Positions 1-8,418 are shown, counted from the stretch's first letter. The stretch is DNA of 64,000 nt from Microbacterium testaceum StLB037 (GCF_900104345.1 NZ_FNJN01000003.1:1-64000), one strand, 5' to 3'. Numbers and translations: made by a program. The notes: generated by a model from the sequence alone, not told the origin.

Positions 1-36
1 GGCCATTTCGCATTTACGGGCACAATCCCCCGGTGA
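1..36 (+). CDS. possible 3' end of an upstream gene
   Basis: The first frame is open from the window edge, reads GHFAFTGTIPR and stops at TGA 34-36. A very strong terminator hairpin begins 34 bases later, as expected after a plus-strand gene. Eleven residues are too few to identify a family, so this may be chance. Confidence 0.25.
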   Translation, partial: GHFAFTGTIPR

Positions 37-70
37 TCGACCCCGGTCGACCGCCCGGGGATTGGGTTTC

Positions 71-126
71 AGCGCCGGTGCCCACACCACCCAGAGAAGG
101 TGGTGTGGGCACCGGCGCTTCGTCTT
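71..126 (+). terminator. rho-independent terminator with a 21-bp perfect stem
   Basis: Bases 71-91 pair perfectly with 99-119 around a 7-base loop (92-98) and are followed by TCGTCTT. It should end transcription entering from the left edge. It also shows that the in-frame ATG at 33 is not the start of the following MFS gene. Confidence 0.85.
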
Positions 127-145
127 ACCCCGGGGCACTGGTCGA

Positions 146-151
146 TAGGCT
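146..151 (+). promoter_or_regulatory. -10 box TAGGCT for a leaderless MFS transcript
   Basis: TAGGCT lies seven bases before GTG 159, so transcription probably starts on or next to the start codon. The same arrangement recurs before several other genes in this window. No convincing -35 element was recognised. Confidence 0.5.
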
Positions 152-158
152 CGAGGGT

Positions 159-1373
159 GTGAGCGAGTTCTCGGGCCATCTCCCCGGGAGTCGCGACTAC
201 CGTCGCCTGCTGATCGGACTCTTCTTCGGTGGCGTCGCGACCTTCGCGCAGTTGTACGCGACGCAGGCCGTCCTCCCGGCGATCGCCGACGATCTGACGT
301 CGGGTCCGGCAGGGGCGGCGCTGACCGTCTCGGCATCCACTCTGGGCCTGGCGGTGGCGGTCATCCCCTGGTCGCTGGTAGCCGATCGCATCGGTCGCGT
401 GCCCGCCATGGCCATCGGCCTGATCGCGGCCACGCTTCTCGGCGCTGTCACGCCCTTCGCCGACGACCTCGGCGTGCTGTTGGCGCTGCGCCTTCTCGAG
501 GGGGCGGCGCTCGGCGCCGTTCCGGCTGTCGCTCTCGCCTACCTGAGCGAGGAGGTGTCGCCCCGCTTCGTGGCGGCCGCGGCTGGCTCCTACATCGCGG
601 GAACGACCGTGGGTGGTCTGTCGGGACGCGTGGCCTCGGGCTGGATCGCCGAACTGGCCGGGTGGCGGTGGGGGGTGGCATCCGTCGTCCTTCTCTGCGT
701 GGTCGCGGCGGTGGTTTTCTTGTGGCTTGTGCCGGCCGCCAGGGGATTCGTTCCCGGTCGGTCCCGGACGGTGAGGGGACCGTCGGTGAGGCGGCGTCTG
801 GCGCTCAACCTCTGCTCTCCGGTGCAGATGGCGCTGTACGCGCAAGCGTTCCTGCTGATGGGCGCCTTCGTCGCGGTCTACAACTATCTGGGCTTCCACG
901 TGGCGGCCCCGCCGTTCGCTCTGCCGCCGGCGATCGTGACGCTGTTGTTCCTCGCGTACCTGGCCGGGACGGTCTCGTCTCCGCGGGCGGGCGCGCTGGC
1001 CGTGCGGTACGGCAGGCTCCCCCTCCTGCTCGGCAGCACCGGACTCATGGCGGCGGGCGTGATCGTGATGTTCCTGCCGTTCATCGCCGCGGTGATCGTG
1101 GGGCTGCTCGCTTTCACCGCCGGCTTTTTCGGAGCGCACGCGGTGGCCTCGGGCTGGACACCCGTCGCCGCCGATCCCGAGGCCCGCGCGCAGGCGTCGT
1201 CGCTGTATTACCTCGGGTACTACGCGGGCTCAAGCCTGTTCGGATGGCTGCTGGGACTGGTCTTCTCCTCCGTCGGGTGGGGGGTGTTCCTCGCCGCGGT
1301 GCTCGGGATGTGCTTGCTCGCGCTGGTGATCGCCTGGTCGGCCCTGCGCGGGGCCCCGTCGCGTCCGCGGTGA
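159..1373 (+). CDS. MFS transporter, YnfM-like
   Basis: Polytopic membrane protein of 404 residues, typical for a 12-helix major facilitator exporter. The N-terminal half has alternating hydrophobic helices and the motif-A-like loop ADRIGRVPAM between helices 2 and 3. A cytoplasmic basic loop (around GFVPGRSRTVRGPSVRRR) separates the two halves. Overall it resembles the YnfM/arabinose-efflux group, but the substrate cannot be read from sequence. GTG 159 is chosen because upstream in-frame codons run through the terminator at 71-126 and because a TAGGCT -10 sits directly before it. It appears monocistronic, with the GH13 gene beginning about 115 bases downstream under its own promoter. Confidence 0.85.
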   Translation: MSEFSGHLPGSRDYRRLLIGLFFGGVATFAQLYATQAVLPAIADDLTSGPAGAALTVSASTLGLAVAVIPWSLVADRIGRVPAMAIGLIAATLLGAVTPFADDLGVLLALRLLEGAALGAVPAVALAYLSEEVSPRFVAAAAGSYIAGTTVGGLSGRVASGWIAELAGWRWGVASVVLLCVVAAVVFLWLVPAARGFVPGRSRTVRGPSVRRRLALNLCSPVQMALYAQAFLLMGAFVAVYNYLGFHVAAPPFALPPAIVTLLFLAYLAGTVSSPRAGALAVRYGRLPLLLGSTGLMAAGVIVMFLPFIAAVIVGLLAFTAGFFGAHAVASGWTPVAADPEARAQASSLYYLGYYAGSSLFGWLLGLVFSSVGWGVFLAAVLGMCLLALVIAWSALRGAPSRPR

Positions 1374-1440
1374 GCCCGGAGGAATACGCGCACGACGGAT
1401 CTGTCGACACCCGGCGGGTCGAGGTCAATGCCCGAGGTCG

Positions 1441-1463
1441 ATGTCGGTGGAAGCGACTAGCGT
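1441..1463 (+). promoter_or_regulatory. putative DNA-damage (RecA-NDp/PafBC-type) promoter of the GH13 gene
   Basis: ATGTCGGTG (1441-1449), eight bases, then TAGCGT (1458-1463) matches the mycobacterial RecA-independent damage promoter consensus tTGTCRGtg-N8-TAnnnT, as I remember it, at all but the weak first base. Transcription would start near 1470, leaving a short leader with a GGGAGG ribosome site before GTG 1490. Function is inferred from the motif only. Confidence 0.55.
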
Positions 1464-1489
1464 CGGATATGACGTGAGGGAGGTCGGGA

Positions 1490-3790
1490 GTGGACGACGC
1501 CGATGAGCGCGCTGTGATGGACGACGAGATGGTCGATGCCGGTCGGAACGACGCGGATGACATTGATGCCGAAGAGGCGGTCGAGACGACGACCGAAATC
1601 AGCTACGACGAGCAGCGCTATCCGGCGCGACCCCGTCGGCTGCGTCCCCGCGACCAGTTCCGCGGTGGCACTCTCCGTCGATTCCTCACCGATCCCCGCA
1701 ACGCGAACGGCGGCAATCCCTCCTATGTGGAGTGGCTCGTCCGTCAGTCGATGCTCAAAGACGCCGATGTGCTGAGCCGGCAGCTGTCCGGTCAGCCCTC
1801 GATGTGGCGTAATCCGTACGCGCGCCCGGACGCGCGCCGAGCCATCGAATCGACCGACGTCTGGTTCACGGCCTATCCGATCTCGCTCATCACCCGCCCG
1901 GGGGAGTCGTTCCTCGAGGCACTCGGCGATGAGGCGCTGTGGGAGGCTTTCGAGTGGGTGGGGATCAACGGCATCCACACCGGTCCCGTCAAGAGAGCCG
2001 GAGGCATCACCGGCTGGCAGGAGACCCCCAGCGTCGACGGTCACTTCGATCGCATCAGCACGCAGATCGACCCCGAATTCGGTGACGAGAACGCCTTCCG
2101 CCGCGTGGCCGACGTGGCGGAGTCGCACGGCGGCAGCGTCATCGACGACATCGTTCCCGGTCACACCGGTAAGGGCGCGGATTTCCGGCTCGCCGAGATG
2201 GCCTATAAGGACTACCCGGGCATCTACCACATGGTCGAGATCCCGCGTGAGGACTGGGACCTGCTTCCCGAGGTGCCCGCCGGACGCGACTCGGTCAACC
2301 TCGACGCCGAGACCGAGCGCGAGCTCAGCGCACGCGGCTACATCATCGGCGAGCTGCAGCGCGTCATCTTCTACACCCCGGGGGTGAAAGAGACGAACTG
2401 GAGTACGACCGCCCCGGTCGTCGGCACCGACGGTCTCGAGCGACGCTGGGTGTACCTCCACTACTTCAAGGAGGGGCAGCCGTCGATCAACTGGCTCGAC
2501 CCCACCTTCGCGGGGATGCGGCTCGTGATCGGAGACGCCCTGCACTCCCTCGGCGATCTCGGGACGAGCGCGCTGCGACTCGACGCGAACGGCTTCCTTG
2601 GTGTGGAGAAGAGCGCAGAGGGTCTGCCCGCGTGGTCGGAGGGGCACCCGCTGTCGCACGCGGCCAACCACATCATCGCCGGGATGGTCCGAAAGGTCGG
2701 CGGGTTCACGTTCCAAGAGCTGAACCTCACGATGGAGGACATCCGCGACACAAGTGCGGTCGGCGCCGACCTGTCGTACGACTTCGTCACGCGGCCCGGG
2801 TATCACCACGCCCTCGCCACGGCGAACACGGAGTTCCTGCGGCTCGCGCTCACCACGGCGCTCGAGACCGGCGTCGAGCCCGTGCAGCTCGTGCACGGCA
2901 TGCAGAATCACGACGAGTTGACTTACGAGCTCGTGCACTGGGCCACGACCCACCGCGACACCGTCTACCCCTTCCGGCACGAGGAGCACACCGGGGGAGA
3001 GATCGCCGAGATGGTGCGCGCCGAGCTCACCGAGAAGCTCACCGTCGACGCCGATTACAACCTCGTCTTCACGCAGAACGGGATCGCCTGCACATCGGCA
3101 TCCCTCATCGCCGCGACGCAGGGCAAGGCGACGCTCGACGAGATCACCGACCAAGACATCCCGGCCATCCGCGATGCGCACCTGCTGCTCGCGAAGTACA
3201 ACTCCTGGCAGCCGGGGGTCTTCGCCCTCTCGGGCTGGGACCTCACGGGCTCGCTCACGCTTCCGGCGGACGACGTGCGACACCTCATCTCGACCGGCGA
3301 CACACGCTGGATCGAGCGGGGAGCGCACGACCTGCTCGACGTGGCCCCCGACGCAGCGTCGTCGATGTCGGGCGTGCCGCGCGCGCGCTCGCTCTACGGC
3401 TCGCTGGGCCGGCAGCAGGAAGACCCCGAATCCTTCCTGTCGGGGCTGAAAGAGATCCTGCGGATCCGCGGCGATCACGGCATCGCCATCGCCTCTCAGG
3501 TCGACATCCCGCAGGTCGGGCATCCGAGCATGCTCGTCATGGTCCATCGTCTCGACGGGGGCGACCGACGGGACGAGTCGGCGCCCTTGCAGATCACGGT
3601 GCTGAACTTCTCGGGCGAGACGATCGAGGGAACGGTCCGGTCGGAGTGGCTGGTACCGCAGAGCACCGCGATCGGCGCCGCGACCGGCGAGGCCGTCGGC
3701 CGAGTGGACGAACTGCAGAGCTTCTCTCTCGAGCTCGGGCCGTACGCCGGTCTGTTCCTCGTTCTGGAGGCGCCGGCCGCCGACGACTGA
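1490..3790 (+). CDS. GH13 alpha-amylase-superfamily enzyme, trehalose-synthase-like
   Basis: A 766-residue cytoplasmic glycoside hydrolase family 13 protein related to trehalose synthase / maltose glucosyltransferases. The catalytic triad is visible: nucleophile D365 in LRLDANGF, acid/base E410 in FTFQELNL, and H474-D475 in QNHDEL. Region I is unusual: around 219-226 it reads DDIVPGHTGK, where most GH13 enzymes have D-x-x-x-N-H. The first 45 residues are acidic and poorly conserved-looking, then the barrel begins, and a beta-sandwich domain closes the C-terminus (after about 660). Starch-type or trehalose/maltose-type alpha-glucosides are the likely substrates; exact specificity is unknown. 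GTG 1490 follows GGGAGG by about 8 bases. A perfect damage-type promoter motif precedes it, unexpected for a carbohydrate enzyme. Confidence 0.82.
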   Translation: MDDADERAVMDDEMVDAGRNDADDIDAEEAVETTTEISYDEQRYPARPRRLRPRDQFRGGTLRRFLTDPRNANGGNPSYVEWLVRQSMLKDADVLSRQLSGQPSMWRNPYARPDARRAIESTDVWFTAYPISLITRPGESFLEALGDEALWEAFEWVGINGIHTGPVKRAGGITGWQETPSVDGHFDRISTQIDPEFGDENAFRRVADVAESHGGSVIDDIVPGHTGKGADFRLAEMAYKDYPGIYHMVEIPREDWDLLPEVPAGRDSVNLDAETERELSARGYIIGELQRVIFYTPGVKETNWSTTAPVVGTDGLERRWVYLHYFKEGQPSINWLDPTFAGMRLVIGDALHSLGDLGTSALRLDANGFLGVEKSAEGLPAWSEGHPLSHAANHIIAGMVRKVGGFTFQELNLTMEDIRDTSAVGADLSYDFVTRPGYHHALATANTEFLRLALTTALETGVEPVQLVHGMQNHDELTYELVHWATTHRDTVYPFRHEEHTGGEIAEMVRAELTEKLTVDADYNLVFTQNGIACTSASLIAATQGKATLDEITDQDIPAIRDAHLLLAKYNSWQPGVFALSGWDLTGSLTLPADDVRHLISTGDTRWIERGAHDLLDVAPDAASSMSGVPRARSLYGSLGRQQEDPESFLSGLKEILRIRGDHGIAIASQVDIPQVGHPSMLVMVHRLDGGDRRDESAPLQITVLNFSGETIEGTVRSEWLVPQSTAIGAATGEAVGRVDELQSFSLELGPYAGLFLVLEAPAADD

Positions 3791-3795
3791 CGGCG

Positions 3796-3818
3796 ATGTC
3801 GGGGGTCGGGCGTAGCGT
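3796..3818 (+). promoter_or_regulatory. putative DNA-damage (PafBC-type) leaderless promoter
   Basis: ATGTCGGGG (3796-3804), eight bases, TAGCGT (3813-3818), six bases, then ATG 3825. Spacing is identical to the boxes upstream of uvrB and uvrA, including the six bases from the -10 to the start codon. Assignment to the RecA-NDp class rests on motif match only. Confidence 0.55.
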
Positions 3819-3824
3819 GAGCGC

Positions 3825-4376
3825 ATGTCCGACCCCGACTGCCTCGTGCCCGATTGCCGGCGAGCGGGCGATTCCTCCGCCCCGGTGGCCATGTGCACCT
3901 GGCACCTGAGCGTGAGCGCGGACTGGGCCGCCGGACACGACGGCGTGACCGACGTGCTCCCGGCGCCCTGCCGATTGTGCGGGTCGCGGCTGGGCGTGCG
4001 GTGGCCGAGCGGGTGGCTCTGCGCGGTGTGCGAGTGGCGGCACGGCGACCCCGTCGACGGCGAACTGCCGCCGCCGCGCGTCGACGTCGTCTACTACCTC
4101 CGGTTCGACGACCGCATCAAGATCGGTACCACGGCGAGCCCCCGCCAGCGGCTGGCCGCGATCTGGCACGACGAACTCCTCGCCTTCGAGCCGGGGGACA
4201 GGCTCGTCGAGCGGCGTCGACACGCGCAGTTCGGCGACGAGCGATTCGGCAGGACCGAGTGGTTCCACCGCAGTCCCGCGCTCGACGCGCACGTGGCCGA
4301 GCTCGCGGCGGGCGTCGACGACCCCTGGGCGTTGTACGCCCGGTGGACGAGCGCGGCGATCGCGCGCCGGGGCTGA
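3825..4376 (+). CDS. zinc-ribbon protein with T5orf172/MUG113 GIY-YIG-like nuclease domain
   Basis: A 183-residue protein with two apparent zinc sites in its N-terminal half: C6, C11, C24, H27 and C49, C52, C66, C69 (CRLC and CAVC knuckles). The C-terminal half (about 88-165) fits the T5orf172/MUG113 branch of the GIY-YIG superfamily: VVYYLRFDDRIKIGTT at 88-103, R106/R109 on the following helix, and E145 in GRTEWFH as the probable metal-binding acid. Such domains cleave or bind DNA in phages and toxin-like settings, but most chromosomal members are uncharacterised. ATG 3825 lies six bases after a TAGCGT -10, so the mRNA looks leaderless. The promoter is of the same type as those of uvrA and uvrB, which suggests a DNA-damage role. 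Domain call is good; function is inference. Confidence 0.72.
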   Translation: MSDPDCLVPDCRRAGDSSAPVAMCTWHLSVSADWAAGHDGVTDVLPAPCRLCGSRLGVRWPSGWLCAVCEWRHGDPVDGELPPPRVDVVYYLRFDDRIKIGTTASPRQRLAAIWHDELLAFEPGDRLVERRRHAQFGDERFGRTEWFHRSPALDAHVAELAAGVDDPWALYARWTSAAIARRG

Positions 4377-4493
4377 CGGCTGTCGCACGCTCCGCCGCCC
4401 CGTCTGCCACGAGTGCTCCGCCGTCCACAAGCCTCAGGGCGCTCCGAGGCGAGCGGTCTACGGTTCGAGACACACGATCCGAGAGGCGCACCC

Positions 4494-5171
4494 ATGGGTT
4501 TGTTCGACAGACTGTTCGGCTCCGGCGACGACGCCTCGCGACGAGCCCCCGAGACGCCGGTGCCCCCCGGTTCGGCGAGCGGCTCTCGCGACGCCGAGGG
4601 TCGGTACGCCCCTCCGCCCGCGCAGCAGCAGGCGCCGGCCGCCGCATCCGGGTCCGACGAGGACCGCCAGGCGATCGAACGCTACCGCTACCTGCTCCGG
4701 ACGGCGCCTCCCGAGACGGTCGAGCAGGTGCACGCCGAAGCCTTCGGTCGATTGACCCCGGCCCAGCGTCAACAGGTGCTCGCCGAGATGTCGGCCGGGT
4801 TGGCACCCGCCGAGCGTCCCGCAAGCGATGATCCGGCATCCCTGGCCCGCGCGGCCACCCGCGCCGAGTACTCGCAGCCGGGTTTCATGGAGCGCACCTT
4901 CGGCGGGCGCGGGTTCTCGAACGGGCCGGGTTTCGGGTCGATGCTCGGAGCCTCGATGCTCGGGACCATCGGGGGATACGTCGTCGGTTCCGCTCTCGTC
5001 GGGGCGCTGTTCGACCCCGGATACGACGCGGGATACGCCGACGGCGCGGCAGCCGACGCCCAGGCCGACGCGGATGCCGCCGGCGTCGCGGACGCGTCGG
5101 AGACGGACGCGGGCGCGGCCGATTTCGGCGGGGACCTCGGGGGAGATTTCGGCGGCGATTTCGGATTCTGA
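4494..5171 (+). CDS. uncharacterised glycine-zipper protein with acidic tail
   Basis: A 225-residue protein beginning MGLFDRLFG, an amphipathic start seen in many actinobacterial hypothetical proteins. After a disordered Pro/Ala stretch, residues about 55-95 form a charged helix rich in Arg/Gln/Glu. Around 150-175 a Gly/Ala-rich hydrophobic segment (GSMLGASMLGTIGGYVVG) resembles a glycine-zipper membrane helix. The tail repeats DAGYADGAAADAQADAD and ends in three copies of G-G-D-[LF]. ATG 4494 is preferred over the longer frame from 4413 because GAGAGG lies 7 bases upstream and TACGGT (4459-4464) gives a -10. The gene stands alone. No function can be assigned. Confidence 0.7.
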   Translation: MGLFDRLFGSGDDASRRAPETPVPPGSASGSRDAEGRYAPPPAQQQAPAAASGSDEDRQAIERYRYLLRTAPPETVEQVHAEAFGRLTPAQRQQVLAEMSAGLAPAERPASDDPASLARAATRAEYSQPGFMERTFGGRGFSNGPGFGSMLGASMLGTIGGYVVGSALVGALFDPGYDAGYADGAAADAQADADAAGVADASETDAGAADFGGDLGGDFGGDFGF

Positions 5172-5261
5172 CCCCTTCGCGCGAGCCGTCACGACCCCCT
5201 GACCGGCGTGCCAGAGCACACCGCCCCTGTCGCGCACTCGGGAAACGCTATGGTCGAGGCC

Positions 5262-6881
5262 ATGGCGCCTCCGACCTCGAGCGAGCGCTTCGGTCTGCGC
5301 CGCAGCATCGTGGCGAGCCAGACGCTTCTCGCCGCAGCGACCCTCCTGAGTGTCGTGGTGTCGATCTCGGTGGGGCAGGTGGGCCACGCCTCGCTGTTCT
5401 TCGGAGGGACCTCGCTCGTCTTCGCGGGTGCGATCGCCGCCGTGCTCCTGCCCTGGCAGCGCATGCCCCGGTGGGTGGTCGGGCTGTTGCCGATCGTCGA
5501 CGTCGTGGCGATCGCCGTCATGCGCGAGAGCTCGCCGCTGGCCGGAGTCGGTCTGTTGTGGACGTTCCCCGCGATCTGGATCGGGACGGTCTTCGGTCTG
5601 CGCGGCGTCGTCGCCGTGTCGTTGACGGTGACCGCCGTGATGGTCCACCAGCTCTCGACCGATGACCTGCAGAGATTCACCGCGTCGACCCTCGTGCTGC
5701 CCTTCACCGTGACGGCGCTGTCGTCGATGGCCGCGTTCACCGCTCGACGATCCCGCGCCCAGCGGGTCCTGCTCGAGAAGCAGTCCGCCGAGCTGCGTCG
5801 AGCCCTCGATCGTGCCCGGCGTCAGGAGGACCTCGTCACCGAGGTGCTGGATGCCGTCGACTTCGGCGTCACGCGCATCACCCCGACCGGGGAGTTCTCC
5901 GTCACCAACACCGCCCACGGGCTCCTGTTGAACAGCACGGACGCCTTCGGCCGGGAGGTCGCGGTGTTCGCCGCCGACGGGTCCACCGCGATCGCCCCCG
6001 AATCCGCTCCGCTCGCTCGCGCGCGTTCGGGAGAGGTGTTCGAGGGCGAGATCGTCTGGTACGGCCTCCCGGGGGAGGACCGCCGCGCCCTCAACGTCAC
6101 CGCGCGCCGTCTGCCCCGCAGTGACGCCGGCGACGCCGGGGCGGTGGTCGTCTCGCGCGACGTGACGGTGGAGGAGCAAGCCCGTCGAGCCCGCGAAGAC
6201 CTGGTCGCCAGCGTCTCGCACGAGCTGCGCACCCCGCTCACTTCGATCATCGGCTACCTCGACCTCGCGCTCGACGACGACGAGCTCGATCCCGCGACCC
6301 GGGAGAGGCTCGAGGTGGCCGAGCGCAACGCCTCGCGGCTGCTCGAGCTGGTCGCCGACATCCTCGCGGTGTCGTCCACGTCGAGGGAAGGCTTCGGCGT
6401 CGACCTGGATCTGCGCCCGACCGACGTCTCGGCCATCGTCCGCTCCGCGATCGAGTCGATCGCGTTGAAGGCGCATGATCACGGCATCCTGATCGAGGCC
6501 GGCGACCTGCCGACGGCGCACGCGCTGGTCGACGGACGCCGGGTGCGCCAGGTCATCGACAATCTGCTCTCGAACGCCGTGAAGTACAACCCGCGCGGGG
6601 GGTCGGTGGCCGTCTCGGTCGGAAACGAACCGCGCTCGATCACGGTCGTCATCTCGGACGACGGGCCGGGCATCAGCGCGAGCGAACAGGCGCGCCTGTT
6701 CGAAAGGTTCTTCCGGGGCGACGCCGTGCGCAAATCCTCGACCCACGGCAGCGGGCTGGGCCTCGCCATCAGCCGAGACCTCGTCCGCGCCCATGGCGGC
6801 GAGATCACCGTGCACACGGCAGCGGGCGAAGGGGCGACCTTCACCGTGCGGCTGCCACGCGATCCGAGGGAGACCCCGTGA
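5262..6881 (+). CDS. membrane sensor histidine kinase with PAS-like domain
   Basis: A 539-residue kinase. Residues about 10-175 contain five to six membrane helices, followed by a short coiled coil (about 170-190) and a PAS-like region (about 190-300). HisKA has the phospho-acceptor H320 in SVSHELRTPLTS. The ATPase domain shows N438 in NLLSNAVKYN, G1 DDGPGIS and G2 GSGLGLAIS, so the kinase looks active. ATG 5262 is chosen because TATGGT (5249-5254) lies exactly seven bases upstream, a leaderless arrangement; the frame itself extends back to 5208. The stop overlaps the next gene by GTGA. A lone receiver gene converges from the other side of that gene, suggesting a kinase/receiver pathway without a DNA-binding output. 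Confidence 0.9.
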   Translation: MAPPTSSERFGLRRSIVASQTLLAAATLLSVVVSISVGQVGHASLFFGGTSLVFAGAIAAVLLPWQRMPRWVVGLLPIVDVVAIAVMRESSPLAGVGLLWTFPAIWIGTVFGLRGVVAVSLTVTAVMVHQLSTDDLQRFTASTLVLPFTVTALSSMAAFTARRSRAQRVLLEKQSAELRRALDRARRQEDLVTEVLDAVDFGVTRITPTGEFSVTNTAHGLLLNSTDAFGREVAVFAADGSTAIAPESAPLARARSGEVFEGEIVWYGLPGEDRRALNVTARRLPRSDAGDAGAVVVSRDVTVEEQARRAREDLVASVSHELRTPLTSIIGYLDLALDDDELDPATRERLEVAERNASRLLELVADILAVSSTSREGFGVDLDLRPTDVSAIVRSAIESIALKAHDHGILIEAGDLPTAHALVDGRRVRQVIDNLLSNAVKYNPRGGSVAVSVGNEPRSITVVISDDGPGISASEQARLFERFFRGDAVRKSSTHGSGLGLAISRDLVRAHGGEITVHTAAGEGATFTVRLPRDPRETP

Positions 6882-8035
6882 ACCTCGACGTCCTCACCCT
6901 GCAGGCCGCGGCGACCCTCGTGATCGTCATGTCGACGGTGATGTACCTGCTCGACACCCTCATGCTCAAAGACGGTCTCCCCGGGCGACTGTGGGCCAGC
7001 GCCTACCTGTCGGGGACGTTCTCGGCCACGTGCTACCTGGCCTGGCTGCTGCTTCCCGACGTGTACGTCGCGGTCGCGGTGGGCAACGGCGCGTTCGTCG
7101 CCGCGACCGGCTTCATCTGGCTGGGGTGCGTCGCCTTCAACGGCGGATCGGTTCGCCGCGCCGCGCTCATCCTCACGGCGACCGTCCTCGTGGTCGTCGT
7201 CGCCGCTCTGGCCGCGGGGCCCGAGGGAGGATCGTGGGCGGGGGCCGTGCCGTTCTTCCTCGGCAACGCGGTGTTCGCCGCGACGGGGGCGATCGAGACA
7301 CGACGAGGGGCGATCGCCCGTCGCTGGAGCTCGTCGGGACTGACCGTCGTCCTGGCGGTCGAGACGGTGTGGTTCGTCGCCCGCGCGATCGTGTTCCTCT
7401 CGCTCGGCCCCGACAGCGCGCTGTTCCGCGACGCGTTCGACACGCGGGTGTCGGCGATCCTCACGATCTCGCTCGTCATCGCGGCGGTGGTGGTGACCTC
7501 CGTCCTCCGGGCGAACGAGTCGGCGCTGCGCGGGACGTCCGAGACCCGACGGCTGTCGGTGGACGCGAACGGCGTGCTCTTCCGCGAATCGTTCGAGGCC
7601 ACTCTCGCCATCATCTGCTCGCGGGCCGAGGAGGCGGGCGAGGGCGTGTGCGTGATCGGCATCCGGATCGACGATCTCAAGCGCGTCGCGGTCGCTTTCG
7701 GCCCCGATGACGCCGAGCGGCTGGCCCTCGAGGTGCGCGCGTCCGTGCGTCGGCACTCGCCCACGATGGCTCTCGTGGGGGAGACGGATGCCGCCGGCCT
7801 CGCCGTGGCGTTCACCACGACGCCGACGACGGACGTGCGTCGCGCCGCTCGCGTCCTTCATCAGCGCGTGGTCGCCGACCTCGCGCGCCTGGGCGCCGCG
7901 GTCGTGCCCACCGTGGGCGTCGGAATGGCTTTGACCGCCGATCACGGCTATCACTCCGTCGCCCTCACGACGCGAGCGGACGAGGCCGCGGCGCACGCGG
8001 CTGCGACCGGCGAACAGGCCTTCGGGCTGGCCTGA
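6878..8035 (+). CDS. membrane protein with degenerate GGDEF domain
   Basis: A 385-residue protein. The first 215 residues form about seven membrane helices. The cytoplasmic part (about 225-385) resembles a GGDEF domain: IDDLKRVAVAFGPDDAERLA occupies the substrate-binding helix region, but the catalytic GGDEF loop is replaced by G301-E302-T303-D304-A-A-G. It therefore should not make cyclic di-GMP. It may bind nucleotide or serve as an adaptor. GTG 6878 overlaps the kinase stop (GTGA) with GAGGGAG upstream, so the two are cotranslated and probably act together at the membrane. The GGDEF relationship is my reading of the pattern and should be tested by structure comparison. Confidence 0.75.
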   Translation: MNLDVLTLQAAATLVIVMSTVMYLLDTLMLKDGLPGRLWASAYLSGTFSATCYLAWLLLPDVYVAVAVGNGAFVAATGFIWLGCVAFNGGSVRRAALILTATVLVVVVAALAAGPEGGSWAGAVPFFLGNAVFAATGAIETRRGAIARRWSSSGLTVVLAVETVWFVARAIVFLSLGPDSALFRDAFDTRVSAILTISLVIAAVVVTSVLRANESALRGTSETRRLSVDANGVLFRESFEATLAIICSRAEEAGEGVCVIGIRIDDLKRVAVAFGPDDAERLALEVRASVRRHSPTMALVGETDAAGLAVAFTTTPTTDVRRAARVLHQRVVADLARLGAAVVPTVGVGMALTADHGYHSVALTTRADEAAAHAAATGEQAFGLA

Positions 8036-8043
8036 GTCGGGGG

Positions 8044-8418
8044 TCAGTCCCGGACGGACTGGGCGAGGTCGGTGACCCGCTGGCGGAGCTCGCGCGGACG
8101 GAACGGCTTGGTGAGGTAGTCGTCGGCGCCGGCCTCGCGGCCCGCCCGCTGTTCGTTCTCATCAGCCCGCGCACTCACCATGAGGATGCGGGTGTCGCTG
8201 AACGCGCGGATGCGGCGCGCCGTCTCGAACCCGTCGATCCCCGGCATGCTCACGTCCAACGTCGTCACAACGGGGGCGTGCCGACGGACGAGTTCGATGC
8301 CGTCGAGGCCGGTCGCGGCCGCGTGGACGACGTATCCGGCGCTCTCGAGGACCGCCGTCACGAGGAGGCGGATGTCGAGGTCGTCCTCGATCACCACAGT
8401 GGTGTGTGGGGAGGTCAT
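8044..8418 (-). CDS. single-domain response regulator (receiver only)
   Basis: A 124-residue CheY-like receiver: acidic pair E11-D12-D13, phospho-acceptor D55 in TLDVSMPGIDG, S82 in the switch position and K104 in LTKPF. No DNA-binding or enzymatic output follows. ATG 8418 starts exactly at the domain; longer upstream reading is low complexity. It converges on the kinase/pseudo-GGDEF pair with 8 bases between the stops, and is probably the kinase partner, passing phosphate to an unlinked effector. No clear ribosome site precedes the ATG. Confidence 0.88.
   Translation of the reverse strand: MTSPHTTVVIEDDLDIRLLVTAVLESAGYVVHAAATGLDGIELVRRHAPVVTTLDVSMPGIDGFETARRIRAFSDTRILMVSARADENEQRAGREAGADDYLTKPFRPRELRQRVTDLAQSVRD

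Noticed and set aside
1457..3898. Very long open frame antisense to the GH13 gene, and similar antisense frames over uvrB, uvrA, pgk and uvrC
   Set aside because: Their proteins are Arg/Asp/Val-rich with no family features, and they mirror GC-rich third positions of the real genes. Such shadows are expected at about 70 percent GC.
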